DNA from: Flexivirga alba
GTDB lineage: Bacteria; Actinomycetota; Actinomycetes; Actinomycetales; Dermatophilaceae
Assembly (NCBI RefSeq): GCF_042661025.1
Contig: NZ_JBHSWH010000001.1
Span: 3,286,001-3,350,000 of the forward strand
DNA length: 64,000 nucleotides
Direction of reading: 5' to 3'
The position numbers and the translations under genes are program-made. Of this stretch, positions 54,169 through 63,562 are shown piece by piece; the first letter of the stretch is position 1, and the number at the start of each line of letters is the position of its first letter. Under the pieces are notes generated by a model. The model ran no database searches, was not told the DNA's origin, and saw only the letters and a program-made list of their open reading frames with translations.

Positions 54169-54470
54169 GAGGCTGCCTCGTGGGCGGCGAGGCGTTGCAG
54201 CTCGTGAATGTGCCAGGCGCACAGTTGCAGGTCCGCGGGGCCGTCCAGCGGCGGGACCTCGTCCAGGGCGTGCAGCGCCGCGGACAGGTGCCTGCCGAGT
54301 GAGAGCTGTTCTGGTGGGGGCCGATAGTGCTCGCGGTCGACCAGTGGTAGTCGGGCGGCGGCCAGTCGGATCTGCTGGGCGAACGGGCTATTGGGCGAGT
54401 GTTGTCCTGCCTCGTCCAGGTGGGAGTGGGCGAGGCCGATGAGGGCCTGGACGCGTGTCGGCATGCTCAT
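54165..54470 (-). CDS. Small hypothetical ICE-associated protein
   Basis: 101 residues from ATG 54470, overlapping the primase stop (ATGA). Helical and His-rich (LIGLAHSHLDEAGQHSPNSP; DLQLCAWHIHELQRLA). No known family. It sits between the primase and the 419-residue protein, all translationally coupled. Confidence 0.65.
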   Translation of the reverse strand: MSMPTRVQALIGLAHSHLDEAGQHSPNSPFAQQIRLAAARLPLVDREHYRPPPEQLSLGRHLSAALHALDEVPPLDGPADLQLCAWHIHELQRLAAHEAAS

Positions 54471-55800
54471 AGCGGGCGGCTCCTGGTCGGGATGGGGGTG
54501 CGCGGAGCCGCCTGGCCCGTCCAGCATGGCGGCGTGAACGCCAGTGGTGGGTCAAAGCTGGGTGACCGATCCGTACCCGCCCGTATGGCGGACGGTGCGT
54601 CCAGCCGCCAGGCGGGCCGGGCTTGTTCGACGATGGCGTCCAGCACACCGGGTCCGTACCGGCCGATCATTTCGGCGGGGTCGAGACCGGACGGCAGGTC
54701 GGCGACGCGCACGAGGTGGTCGCCGTGGCGTCGTACCTGCTCGACCCAGCGCCCGGTACCGGTGTGGCCGGCCGTGTCGCCGTCCAAGGCAATGGTGACC
54801 CGGGACGGATGATGCTCCAGGACGGCTGCGGCCTGGGCCCGCGTGACAGTGGTGCCGCAGGTGGAGACTGCGGTCACCGATCGGTCGGTGGCGATGGAGG
54901 CGGCGGTGACCGCGAGGGCGTCGAATGGTCCTTCCACGATCACCACCTGCCCGCCGTCCGGGATGGCCTGGCGGGGGTGTACAGCATCGCCGACTTGTCG
55001 AAAACGACTGTCCGGGTGGGGTTTCGGTATTTCGGAGCGCGTGGGCGGCCGCTGAGGTCACGCCCGACCAGTCCGGTGATGTGCCCGTGGTTGTCGGTGA
55101 CTGGGACGACGAGTCGTTCCCGGTAGGTGTCGACCAGGCCGTGCCTGCCGGGCACGCCCAGGTCGAGCCCGGTCAGTTCGGCGTCGGTGACCCCGTGGTC
55201 GCGCAAGTGCCGGGCCAGGGCCGTCCAGTTGTTGCCCGCACGCCCGAGCAGCGGATACCCGAGGCTGGCCTCGGCGGGTGCCAGGTCCAGGCCGCGGCGG
55301 TGCCGGGTGTGCGCCAGGGCGAACTCGTGGTGCACCGGGCGGGTGTAGAACGTCCAGGCCATCGCGTTGATCTCCCACGCGCGCTCAACTCCGATGTCGC
55401 AGGTCGGTCGCGTATCGGGTGCGGGGTTAAGCGGCCGCGTCATGGTCGCCGGTGGCTGCTGGCCGTCCAGGAGCGCGATGGCATCCCGGAATCCGACGCC
55501 GTGCAACCGGCCGACGTAGTCGATGACGTCGCCGCCGGCACCGCAGCCGAAACAGTGGTAGCGGCCGGCGACCCCACCCACCGACAACGAAGCGGTGTGG
55601 TCGTCGTGGAACGGGCAGTGGCCCATCAGCTGTCGGCCAACCTGCCGCAACTCGACCCCAGATGCCGCGACGACATCCTCGATCCGGTGCCGCGCCCGGA
55701 CGTCCTCGATATCGGTCCTGGCGAGGGTGTCCACCACAGCGGCCTCTCCACCGCAGGTACCTCCCGCGGCTACGAGCGGCAGACGGTCCAGGTGGGGCAC
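54467..55800 (-). CDS. DnaG-like primase with CHC2 zinc finger and Toprim, frame-disrupted
   Basis: First part (55800-54940): zinc-binding GHCPFHDDHTASLSV and RYHCFGCGAGGDVIDYVG, then the RNAP-basal domain (TYRERLVVPVTDNHGHITGL). Second part, other frame: Toprim domain VVIVEGPFDALAVTAASIA with catalytic Glu, and TIALDGDTAGHTGT with DxD-like Asp. The frames meet at the C5/G5 run 54973-54977; one more base gives MLYTP-RQAIPDGGQVVIVEG and a protein of about 445 residues. Starts at GTG 55800. Element-borne primases prime replication during transfer. It is probably functional if the break is a sequencing error. Confidence 0.8.
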
Positions 55801-56261
55801 GAACGGCGCAGTGCTCGACTTCGAGTCTGGACAGGAACTGTCGGAAGCCCGTGCGATGCGATGCGGCCGCTGTCACAGGTGCGAGGCGAGGAAACCGTCA
55901 TGGCCTGGTACACGGTCCCCGCAAGGAGCCAGGGTGGAGCAGCTCCCCAGGTTTAGGTTCCGGCGCGATCCGTCATTGGCATATGTCGCTGAACTGCGCC
56001 GCGACAGGTTGCCGCGACGACAGTGTTCCGCCCAATGCCCAGATCCTCAGGAAGGAACGTGCCGTAAGGCGTCCCCGTCCCGGTCACTGCGTCCGGACGG
56101 GTCAAACGGTGATGCGGCTCGCCCAACTCCCTTGTCTGACCGTCTGACCCGCGGCGTCACCGGTGGTCCAACGTCTATTGGGCCGCGACGTATGGCACGG
56201 GACGAGACTTGACCGAGCGCGCCGACTCGCACAGCACGTCGGCTGACCGCAGAGCGATCCC
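55801..56261. other. No convincing gene
   Basis: Between the primase start and a P-loop remnant. A short plus-strand ORF starting GTGGAGCAGCTCCCC near 55933 (LPRFRFRRDPSLAYVAELRR) has a possible aaggag site but becomes low-complexity and basic; I do not accept it. The primase promoter should lie here. Confidence 0.4.
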
Positions 56262-56577
56262 TCAGCGGACTGCTGCGATGAGCTTCTCGACTTCGCTCAC
56301 AACGACCGGCGTGGGCCCAGTCGTCACGATTTCGTGGTCCGCGCCGATTCGCAGCACCGGCTCCTCGAGCAGCGCGCGTACCCGGTCCAAGTCCCACATC
56401 GGTTCCGGGGCCATCCGCTGTCTCGACCTCGACGATCCATCCCGGGTCATCGGTGTCGATGGCCCGGTGGCCGCGACGGGCCCGTTCGTCGAGCACGGCT
56501 GACTTCCCGGTTCCAGACATGCCCGTCAGCAGCACCCCAGCCCTCCGACTAAGGACAGTCCCGAGCAGATCAGCCAC
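56262..56577 (-). pseudogene. Internally deleted P-loop nucleotide kinase-like protein
   Basis: Starts at GTG 56577 with GVLLTGMSGTGKSAVLDERA (Walker A) and AIDTDDPGWIVEVETADG. The frame then shifts near 56415 and continues MWDLDRVRALLEEPVLRIGADHEIVTTGPT to the C-terminus. Compared with the family, about 70 residues between RALLEE and the ADHEIVTT strand are missing, so this is a real deletion on top of the frame change. Inactive. Confidence 0.65.
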
Positions 56578-56826
56578 CGCCTGTTGATCGAGTTCCGACG
56601 ATCAGGAGTTGCGTCTGCCACGACGAGTAATGAGTCACTGTCGGCCTGCTCAAGCGCGGTCTGAACGCCGGCCATTGAGGTCACTTCATCGTCGGGCCGG
56701 GCGAGAGACGGCGGATCAGGACTCTTGACGGCTTTCGATCGCGCCCAGTATGTTTCCTCAATCCGATGCGGAGCGTATGTTTTGGATGATCCATTCCGGA
56801 GCCTCTGCACGGGGAAGGGTGTGGAC

Positions 56827-58287
56827 ATGTCTAGAAGTCCCGACACGGGAAAGAGCGGCCCCCAGGAGGACACCTCCGGTGCACCGCTCGCGGCCGCCTT
56901 CGCCTCAGTGGCTGGGTGGTCCTTCGACCTCTTCGACCTCTTCCTTCTGCTCTACGTCGCCGGTCCGGTCGGCAAGCAGATTTTCCCCACGCACAGCACG
57001 ACGCTCAGCCTCGCTGCCGTCTTCGCGTCGTTTGCCGTGAGCATCGTCATGCGACCAGCCGGGGCGGCGTTCTTCGGAGAGCTGGCCGACCGCAAGGGGC
57101 GCAGAGCCATCATGGTGACCGTGCTCGCGGGCGTTGGCCTGGCGACGGCGGCCATGGGCCTCGTGCCAACCTATGCCGCCATCGGCGTCGCGTCGCCCGT
57201 CATCTTCTTGGTCCTGCGCGTGGTTGAAGGCCTTTTCATCGGCGGGGTCACTGCGACCACCCACACGTTGGGCACTGAGAGCGTGGCGCCCCGGTGGCGT
57301 GGCCTCATGAGCGGGCTCATCGGCGGCGGGGGAGCCGGCCTCGGTGGCGGCCTGGCGAGCGTGGCGTTCATTGTTGTAAACCACTTTTTCCCCGGCCCAG
57401 CCTTCGACGACAACGGCTGGCGTGTCATGTTCTTCACTGGGCTGTTGAGCACGGTGCTCAGTCTCTTCGTGCTGATCAAGGTCAAGGAGTCGCCGCTCTG
57501 GGAGGAGCAGCAAGAGGCTGCCAAGCAAAACCCGGAGGCGGTGGACCCCAAGCGCGTCCGGTTCAGCGACCTCATGGCCGGTAGGTACCGCAAAATCCTG
57601 CTAATCAACATCGCCGTGGCCGCCGGCGCCGGCGCCCAGTACTACCTGACGTCCGGCTTCCTGCCCACTCTTCTTGGCTCCGTCATCAAAATGCCGGCTG
57701 GAAGCCGTGGTGAGGTTCTCCTCATCGCCAGCGCCGTGGTCGTCATTTCAGCCACAGCGGCCGGGGAGCTCAGCGAACGTATAGGCCGACGCAAGACCAT
57801 GATCCTGATCGGTGGGGCCAACCTCGTTCTGCTCCCGGTGTTCACGTGGATCTTGGGCAAGACGAACCCTTCCGACACCGGGACCATCCTGCTCTACTCG
57901 TGCCTTCTGGTCTTCTTCGCCAACGCTGCCTACGCCCCGGTGATGATCTTCCTCAATGAGCGCTACCCCACAGTCCTGCGTTCTCGCGGCACGGCGGTCT
58001 CCTGGAACACCGGCTTCATGCTCGGTGGCCTCCTGCCCACCTTCGTGAACCTCTTCAGCCCCACGCTCGCTGACGTGCCAGGCCGGCTCGTCCTGTTCAT
58101 CATCGGTTCTGTCATCGTCTTCCTCATCGCGGTCGGCGTCAGCCCCGAGACCCGCGGCCACATCGACCGGAAGCCGTTGGTGTCCCACCTGGCAGCCACC
58201 GGCGCTGACACTTCGAGGCTTCCCCTCATTCGCGAGGATGGGCCGGCCGCCGCCATCGCGTCGACGGAACAGCAGGACCAGCGATGA
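56827..58287 (+). CDS. MFS transporter (metabolite:H+ symporter type)
   Basis: 486 residues, 12 helices. Loop motif GELADRKGRRAIMV after helix 2 and its echo SERIGRRKTMILIGG after helix 8 are the classical MFS signatures; the DLFDLFLLLYVAGPVGKQIF region in helix 1 is like those of aromatic-acid and sialate/shikimate carriers (Asp in helix 1). ATG 56827; stop overlaps the next start (ATGA). First gene of the catabolic cluster; likely takes up its aromatic or phenolic acid substrate. Confidence 0.9.
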   Translation: MSRSPDTGKSGPQEDTSGAPLAAAFASVAGWSFDLFDLFLLLYVAGPVGKQIFPTHSTTLSLAAVFASFAVSIVMRPAGAAFFGELADRKGRRAIMVTVLAGVGLATAAMGLVPTYAAIGVASPVIFLVLRVVEGLFIGGVTATTHTLGTESVAPRWRGLMSGLIGGGGAGLGGGLASVAFIVVNHFFPGPAFDDNGWRVMFFTGLLSTVLSLFVLIKVKESPLWEEQQEAAKQNPEAVDPKRVRFSDLMAGRYRKILLINIAVAAGAGAQYYLTSGFLPTLLGSVIKMPAGSRGEVLLIASAVVVISATAAGELSERIGRRKTMILIGGANLVLLPVFTWILGKTNPSDTGTILLYSCLLVFFANAAYAPVMIFLNERYPTVLRSRGTAVSWNTGFMLGGLLPTFVNLFSPTLADVPGRLVLFIIGSVIVFLIAVGVSPETRGHIDRKPLVSHLAATGADTSRLPLIREDGPAAAIASTEQQDQR

Positions 58288-60446
58288 ACGCCCCCGCGAA
58301 CCTCGACCTGACCAACCGGGTTGTCCTAGTCACCGGCGTGACCGGCGACATCGGCACGGCGTACGTGAGAGCCTTCACGACCGCGGGCGCGAATGTCGTC
58401 GCCGCGGACCTTCCCCACCTCACGGACGCCGGCGAGCGGATCACCGCCCAGGCCTGCGAGGGCGGCCCGGGCCACGCCATCTTCCAGCCCTGCGACATCA
58501 CCGACGAGGCGTCTGTGGAGGCTGTGGTGCAGAGTGCCGTCAAGACCTTCGGAGCGCTGCACAGCGTGGTCAACAACGCAGCCATATACCGCACCCTGGG
58601 CGGGAAGCGCTCCCTCACCGAGCTGACCACAGCCGACTGGGATCTTGTTCTGCACGTCAATGTCATTGGGATGTGGCAGGTCATCAAGGTGGCAGCGCCA
58701 CAGCTCGCGGCCACCGGGCAGGGGCGTATCGTCAACATCGCCTCCGTAGTGGCGCGCAACGGCGCACCGGGCTTCGCCCACTACGTGGCCTCCAAGGCGG
58801 CGGTCGAGGGACTGACCCGAGCAGCGGCACGGGAGCTCGGCGTCGACGGAACCACGGTGAACTCGGTGTCACCGGGCCTTGTCGACGACGGGGCGACGCG
58901 CGACCTCAACTCAGGTGACTATCTCAAGGCTGCTGCGGGGGCGCGGGCGATCCCACGCCCCATGGTGCCGGAAGACCTCGTAGGAGCGGTCACCTGGCTG
59001 GCAGGCCCGTCGTCGGGCTTTGTCACCGGCCAGACGCTGATCGTGGACGGAGGGGGTCTTCGTATGAGTCTGACGAACCTGCAGCCGCTCGACCCTGTGA
59101 CCCTCGAGGAGTTGTCTCCAGTGGTGACGGCTTCCCTCGATGACGTCGACTCGGCCGCCACGAGCAGCGCTGCGGCGATGGCCAGTTCCTGGCCGACGGA
59201 GCACAGGCGGCGAGCCGAGGTGCTCCACGCGTGGGCGGATCTGCTCCGGGCGGAGTCTGAAAGCCTTGCCAGCGACCTCGTGCGCGAGACTGGCAAGACC
59301 CGCTCCGAGGCCGACGCCGAGATCCTCGGAAGCATCGACTCTCTAAGGTTCAACGCCGGTCTGGCTAGGTTGCCACTCGGCAGCGCGGGTTCGTTGTGGG
59401 ATGGCTCCGAGGCGCACCTCGTGCGTCAGCCCGTCGGTCCCACAGTCTTCATCACCCCTTGGAACTGGCCGGCGCTCCTCCTGCTGCGCGACCTTGCGCC
59501 CGGGTTCGCGGTGGGGGTCACCGCCCTGGTGAAGCCGGCGCCGCAGACGACGCACATCACCAGCCGGGTAGTCGCGCTCGGGCACCGGGCTGGCATCCCC
59601 GCCGAGGTTCTCCAAGTCCTGCCCGGCGGAGCCGACGTCGGCTCCGCGCTTGTTCGCCACCCGGCTACGGCCGCGGTCGCCATCACCGGGTCGACGGCGG
59701 CCGGCCAGGCCGTAATGCGCGACGCGGCGGAGACCATGACGCGTCCGCTGCTCGAGCTTGGAGGCAAGGCCTCCATGCTCGTCCTGCCCGACGGCGACCT
59801 CGAGGCCGCGCTCACCCAGGCGGCCCGGGCTGCAATCGTGACGAGCGGACAGATGTGCATGGCCTGCACCCGGGTGCTCGTGCACCAGGACCAGCTCGCC
59901 GCCGCTGAGAAGATCCTGCACGACGCCTTCTCCCGCCTCGCGCCAAGCGACCCTCGCCGGCCCGACAGTCTCCTGGGGCCCCTGGTGTCCGAGGCCGCAA
60001 TGGACAAGGTCTCCGGTTATGTGGATCTGGCCCGTCGCGACGCCCGGCTCATCGTGGGCGGGGAACAGGTGCACCCAGATGGGTTGCCGGGCCACTTCCT
60101 AGTGCCCGCCCTCGTCACCGACGTCGACCCGAACTCCCCGCTCGTCCAAGACGACATCTTCGGCCCCTTGCTGACGCTCGAGTCTTACCGCGACGACGAG
60201 GATGCCCTCGCGCTTTCCAACGCAACCCCCTTCGGTCTCGCCGCCTCGGTCTGGTCACGAGACCTGTCCCGCGCCATCTCTACAGCACGCCGGCTGCAGG
60301 CCGGCACCGTCTGGGTCAACGGCTACAACCGGTCCTACGCCGAGATGCCCTCCGGAGGTGTTCGGATGTCGGGGTTGGGCCGTACGCGCGGGGTCGACGG
60401 ACTGGCCCAGTTCACCGAGTTGAAGCACATCCACCTGTCGGTATAG
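58284..60446 (+). CDS. Fusion of short-chain dehydrogenase and aldehyde dehydrogenase
   Basis: 720 residues in one frame. Residues 1-260 are an SDR: VVLVTGVTGDIGTAYVRAF (cofactor), NNAAIY, IVNIASVVARN (Ser) and FAHYVASKAAVEG (Tyr-Lys), ending in TGQTLIVDGGGLRM. Residues 261-720 are a complete ALDH: FITPWNWPALLLL, TGSTAAGQAVM, LELGGKASM (Glu) and TSGQMCMACTRVLV (Cys), DDIFGPLL near the end. The join is at an ATG (59064) that could once have started a separate ALDH. Together they could oxidise an alcohol to an acid by way of the aldehyde without releasing it. ATGA overlap with the MFS gene. Alternative: two genes merged by a base error in the ggaggggg run at 59049-59056. Confidence 0.87.
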   Translation: MNAPANLDLTNRVVLVTGVTGDIGTAYVRAFTTAGANVVAADLPHLTDAGERITAQACEGGPGHAIFQPCDITDEASVEAVVQSAVKTFGALHSVVNNAAIYRTLGGKRSLTELTTADWDLVLHVNVIGMWQVIKVAAPQLAATGQGRIVNIASVVARNGAPGFAHYVASKAAVEGLTRAAARELGVDGTTVNSVSPGLVDDGATRDLNSGDYLKAAAGARAIPRPMVPEDLVGAVTWLAGPSSGFVTGQTLIVDGGGLRMSLTNLQPLDPVTLEELSPVVTASLDDVDSAATSSAAAMASSWPTEHRRRAEVLHAWADLLRAESESLASDLVRETGKTRSEADAEILGSIDSLRFNAGLARLPLGSAGSLWDGSEAHLVRQPVGPTVFITPWNWPALLLLRDLAPGFAVGVTALVKPAPQTTHITSRVVALGHRAGIPAEVLQVLPGGADVGSALVRHPATAAVAITGSTAAGQAVMRDAAETMTRPLLELGGKASMLVLPDGDLEAALTQAARAAIVTSGQMCMACTRVLVHQDQLAAAEKILHDAFSRLAPSDPRRPDSLLGPLVSEAAMDKVSGYVDLARRDARLIVGGEQVHPDGLPGHFLVPALVTDVDPNSPLVQDDIFGPLLTLESYRDDEDALALSNATPFGLAASVWSRDLSRAISTARRLQAGTVWVNGYNRSYAEMPSGGVRMSGLGRTRGVDGLAQFTELKHIHLSV

Positions 60447-60489
60447 CCGGCTAGCCAGGTCCCAGACGACGCACGCAAGGAGAGGTGCC

Positions 60490-61898
60490 GTGACGGCCCA
60501 GCAGGAAGAGAACGTAAGCACACCGGGCGTGTGGCCGGCCGAGCCTGACCTCAGGGGGTGGCTTGGCCTCCTCCAGCAGCGCGGTGAGCTGTGCCGGCTC
60601 TCTGCCGAGATCGACCCCGATCAAGAGGTCGCCGCCGTCCTCGAAGAAGTGGACGGTCGCAGCGCGGTGGTCTTTGAGTCGGTACGCGGAGCCAGCTTTC
60701 CCCTGGTCGGAAACACCGTGGCGACGCGGGAGAACTTCTCCGTGCTCCTCGGCTGCTCCCCGCAGGACGTCGTTCGACGACTCGAGGCTGCGATCTCGTC
60801 CCCGGGGAGCTGCCAGGATGTCGGGCTGGCTGACGCACCGGTGATGGCCGTGCACGAGACCGGCCCTGACCTGCTGGGCGACCTGCCACTACCGGTGCAG
60901 CACGAGTACGACGCCGGTCGTTACCTCACGTCCGCCCTGCTCATCGTGAGGGATGCGCGCACCGGGTTGACCAACCTTTCGATTAACCGGCTTCAAATGA
61001 CCGGCCCCCGCGAGCTGCGGGTACTGCTTCTCCCCGGTCGACTACGGTCCATCTTCGATGCCTCCGAGCAGCGCGAAGAGGACCTGTCGATCGCGCTCTG
61101 CCTGGGAGTCGACCCGGCACTCGTCCTCGCCTCGCAGTCACCCGCCGACAGCCACATCGATGACCTTGAAGTCGCCAGCGCCCTACACCCCCAGCCGCTG
61201 GAGGTGGTCCGACTGCCTGGACACGACACTCCCGTGCCAGCTCGAGCCGAGCTCGTGCTGGTCGGGACGATCACGGCGGGGGAGCGGGCGCCGGAGGGAC
61301 CGTTCGGTGAGTACCCGCGCACCTACGGCCCGGGCGGACCAGCCCCGGTTATCCGACTCACTGGCCGATGGCGCCGATCCGACCCCATGCTGCAAACGAT
61401 CCTGTCGGGAGGGCGCGAGCACTTCTGGGTAGGAGGACTGCCCCGCGAAGCTCGGCTGCTGCGGGCACTGGAGGCCGCCGGTACCAAGCCGTATGCCGTG
61501 CGACTCACCGAGGCTGGATCATGCCGCCTACATGCAGTGGTTGCGCTGCGCGGGCCTCGCCCGGCACGGCGACCCACGCTGCCATGGCGGTCTTCGCCGC
61601 GCTAGCTCCCGTCAAGCTGGTCATCGTCGTCGACGAGGACATCGATGTCTTCGACGACGAGATGGTCGGCTGGGCGGTCGCCACCCGGTTCCAGGCAGAC
61701 CGCGACCTGCTCGTGATCCCTCGCACCCGCAGCGGCGGCCTCGACCCGTCTGCGGAAGGGGGCGCCACCGCCAAGCTCGTCGTCGACGCGACGGTTCCCG
61801 CCGAGAAGCGGCAGAGCCACGCCCGCATGAGATCCACGACCACCGGTTCGGCCCGACTGTCCGAGCTGATGGACCAATTGGAGCCAACCCATGCATGA
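60490..61898 (+). CDS. UbiD-family decarboxylase, frame-disrupted
   Basis: About 470 residues when repaired, the normal UbiD length. GTG 60490 with aaggaga ahead. Features: NLSINRLQMTG (prenyl-FMN and metal contact), EGPFGEYPRTYGPGG (catalytic Glu area), then in the second frame ASPGTATHAAMAVFAA and KLVIVVDEDIDVFDDEMVGW. The break is near 61551 (gcgctgcgc-gggcc), one base short. UbiD enzymes use prenylated FMN, made by UbiX, to remove carboxyl groups from aromatic or unsaturated acids. UbiX is encoded next. Substrate may be a hydroxybenzoate or vanillate-type acid given the aldehyde dehydrogenase upstream (inference). Confidence 0.85.
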
Positions 61899-62565
61899 GC
61901 CCGCACCCAAGCACACCGAGCCAACCCGCGTCATCGTCGCCATCACGGGCGCATCAGGTGTCAGCTACGGGATCCGAGCCCTCGAGCTGCTCGGCGCGGC
62001 AGGCGTAGAGACCCACTTGGTGCTCACCAGGTCAGGAGTCGCCACCCTTGCCCAGGAAAGCTCAAAGTCGGTGTCGGACGTCAAGGATCTGGCCTCCGTC
62101 GTCCACTCGCCCCACGACCTGGGGGCGTCGATCTCAAGCGGCTCCTTCCCGGTGGTCGGGATGCTGGTGGCGCCCTGCAGCGTTCGGACCCTGTCCGGCA
62201 TCGCCAACAGCTACGACGAGAACCTTGTCGTACGCGCGGCAGACGTGACTCTCAAGGAACGACGCAAGCTCATCCTCCTGCTGCGGGAGACGCCGCTGCA
62301 CGCCGGACACCTGCGGCTGATGACCCAAGCCACCGAGGCGGGCGCCGTCATCATGCCCCCAGTCCCGGCTTTCTACACGCGGCCCACTTCGGTGCAGGAG
62401 ATCGTCGACGACACCGTGCACCGGGCGCTGGACCTGCTCGGGCTCAGCCAGGAATCTGCGCGCAGATGGGGTAACGACCGGCGCGCCCCCTACTTGAACA
62501 CCACGACGGAACAAGGCGTGCCCGCCACGGAGGCCGCGACACTTCTTCAGGAAGTTCAACCATGA
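61891..62565 (+). CDS. UbiX-like flavin prenyltransferase
   Basis: 224 residues. VIVAITGASGVSYGIRALEL (FMN loop), MLVAPCSVRTLSGIANSYDE, RRKLILLLRETPLHAGHLRL and VIMPPVPAFYTRP are all typical of UbiX/Pad1. It makes prenyl-FMN for the UbiD partner. ATG 61891 overlaps the UbiD stop by eight bases, and the stop overlaps the next ORF (ATGA), so the three were one operon. Confidence 0.93.
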   Translation: MHEPAPKHTEPTRVIVAITGASGVSYGIRALELLGAAGVETHLVLTRSGVATLAQESSKSVSDVKDLASVVHSPHDLGASISSGSFPVVGMLVAPCSVRTLSGIANSYDENLVVRAADVTLKERRKLILLLRETPLHAGHLRLMTQATEAGAVIMPPVPAFYTRPTSVQEIVDDTVHRALDLLGLSQESARRWGNDRRAPYLNTTTEQGVPATEAATLLQEVQP

Positions 62566-62950
62566 CCGAGGGACAATGCCCGAGACGCGACCGCCGTCGA
62601 CGACGGGCTCGTCGTCGACCCGCACTCGCGCGACCTGACTCCGGAACGTGCGTACGAGCTTTCGCGGACTACGGCCTCGGGGCCGCAACCGGCGCGCCCT
62701 ACGCCCCGGTGCCCTACGTGTCGTCAGACCAGTATGGGCGCCCCATTCAGGTGGCCGGTCGCACTCTGGTGCCGAGGAGATCCCCATCGCCCACCACGAG
62801 CCCGAGGACGGCACCACGCTCGCCCTGTACCGATTCGGCTCGCGGCTCGGCGGTGTGGCCGGCAACAATGCCTCACGCTGGCTGCTGCCCTTCCGCAAGA
62901 TGATCGCGGCTCAGGTCGGCTGGGGCCAGGTCCGGGCAGCAGCAGCCTGA
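62562..62950 (+). pseudogene. Remnant of a ferredoxin reductase-type FAD protein
   Basis: ATG 62562 overlaps the UbiX stop and gives MTEGQCPR; other frames then carry ATAVDDGLVVDPHSRDLTP (like the strand before the FAD-binding Asp of ferredoxin reductases), YVSSDQYGRPIQVAG and ALYRFGSRLGGVAGNNASRW, the reductase C-terminal domain. The FAD and NAD domains are missing and at least two frame changes occur. The first residues, with a CPR motif, could come from a small VdcD-like subunit gene fused to the remnant by deletion (speculative). Confidence 0.55.
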
Positions 62951-62961
62951 GGGCGCCCGTC

Positions 62962-63494
62962 TCAGCTGTGCTCCTTCTGCAGGTCCTGCCAGAACTGCAG
63001 AGCGGCATACTCCATCGCAAGGCCCAATCGCAGGGGCACCATCCGGTGGGCCAGTTCCCCGCGGCCGCCGAAGCGACCTTGCATTTCCTCGTACGTTGCA
63101 ATCCGCTCCTCGTGCTGGGCGACCTGCCGCGCGGCGAGAGCCAAGATGTTCGCCGAATCCGTGAGCTCTGCAAAGAACAGCTTCAGCTCGCCGATATCGC
63201 GGACCTGGAGGGGTCCTCGGAAGGCTCGCGCAGCCATCGCCTCAAGGCGGTCAGCCCGGCGCCCGTCACGCTGAAGGTCTGCCGCCGACGCCCCTCCTCC
63301 TCCGTCTGGACATCGAGCAGTCCGAGCTCGACCAGGCGCTTCGGCTCCGAGTACAGCTGAGCGTGCGGGAAGGGCCAGAAGTAACCGACCGACCGGCCTA
63401 CCGCCCGCTTGAGCTGATAACTCGTCGAGGGTCCTCGCATCGCGAGCATGCCGAGCACGACGTATGACGTGGTGGTTAACCGCGACGTTGACAT
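62962..63494 (-). CDS. PadR family transcriptional regulator, frame-disrupted
   Basis: First frame from ATG 63494: SYVVLGMLAMRGPSTSYQL, FWPFPHAQLYSEPKRLVE, the PadR winged helix, and FSVTGAGLTALRRWL. Second frame from about 63212: DPLQVRDIGELKLFFAEL and the C-terminal dimerisation helix ALAARQVAQHEERIATYEE. A missing base in the GGGG/CCCC run at 63210-63213 explains the split; repaired length about 178. PadR proteins often repress phenolic-acid genes, which fits the neighbours. Divergent from the acyl-CoA synthetase, with 68 bp between. Confidence 0.82.
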
Positions 63495-63562
63495 GCTACG
63501 AAGCGTACCGTAACCTCACTATGGTATGAACCGGATCATCCGACGCATAGGGAGGGCGCAAA

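Noticed and set aside
55595..56212. 205-aa plus-strand ORF over the primase start
   Set aside because: Mostly a shadow of the primase gene; the remainder is basic low-complexity sequence.
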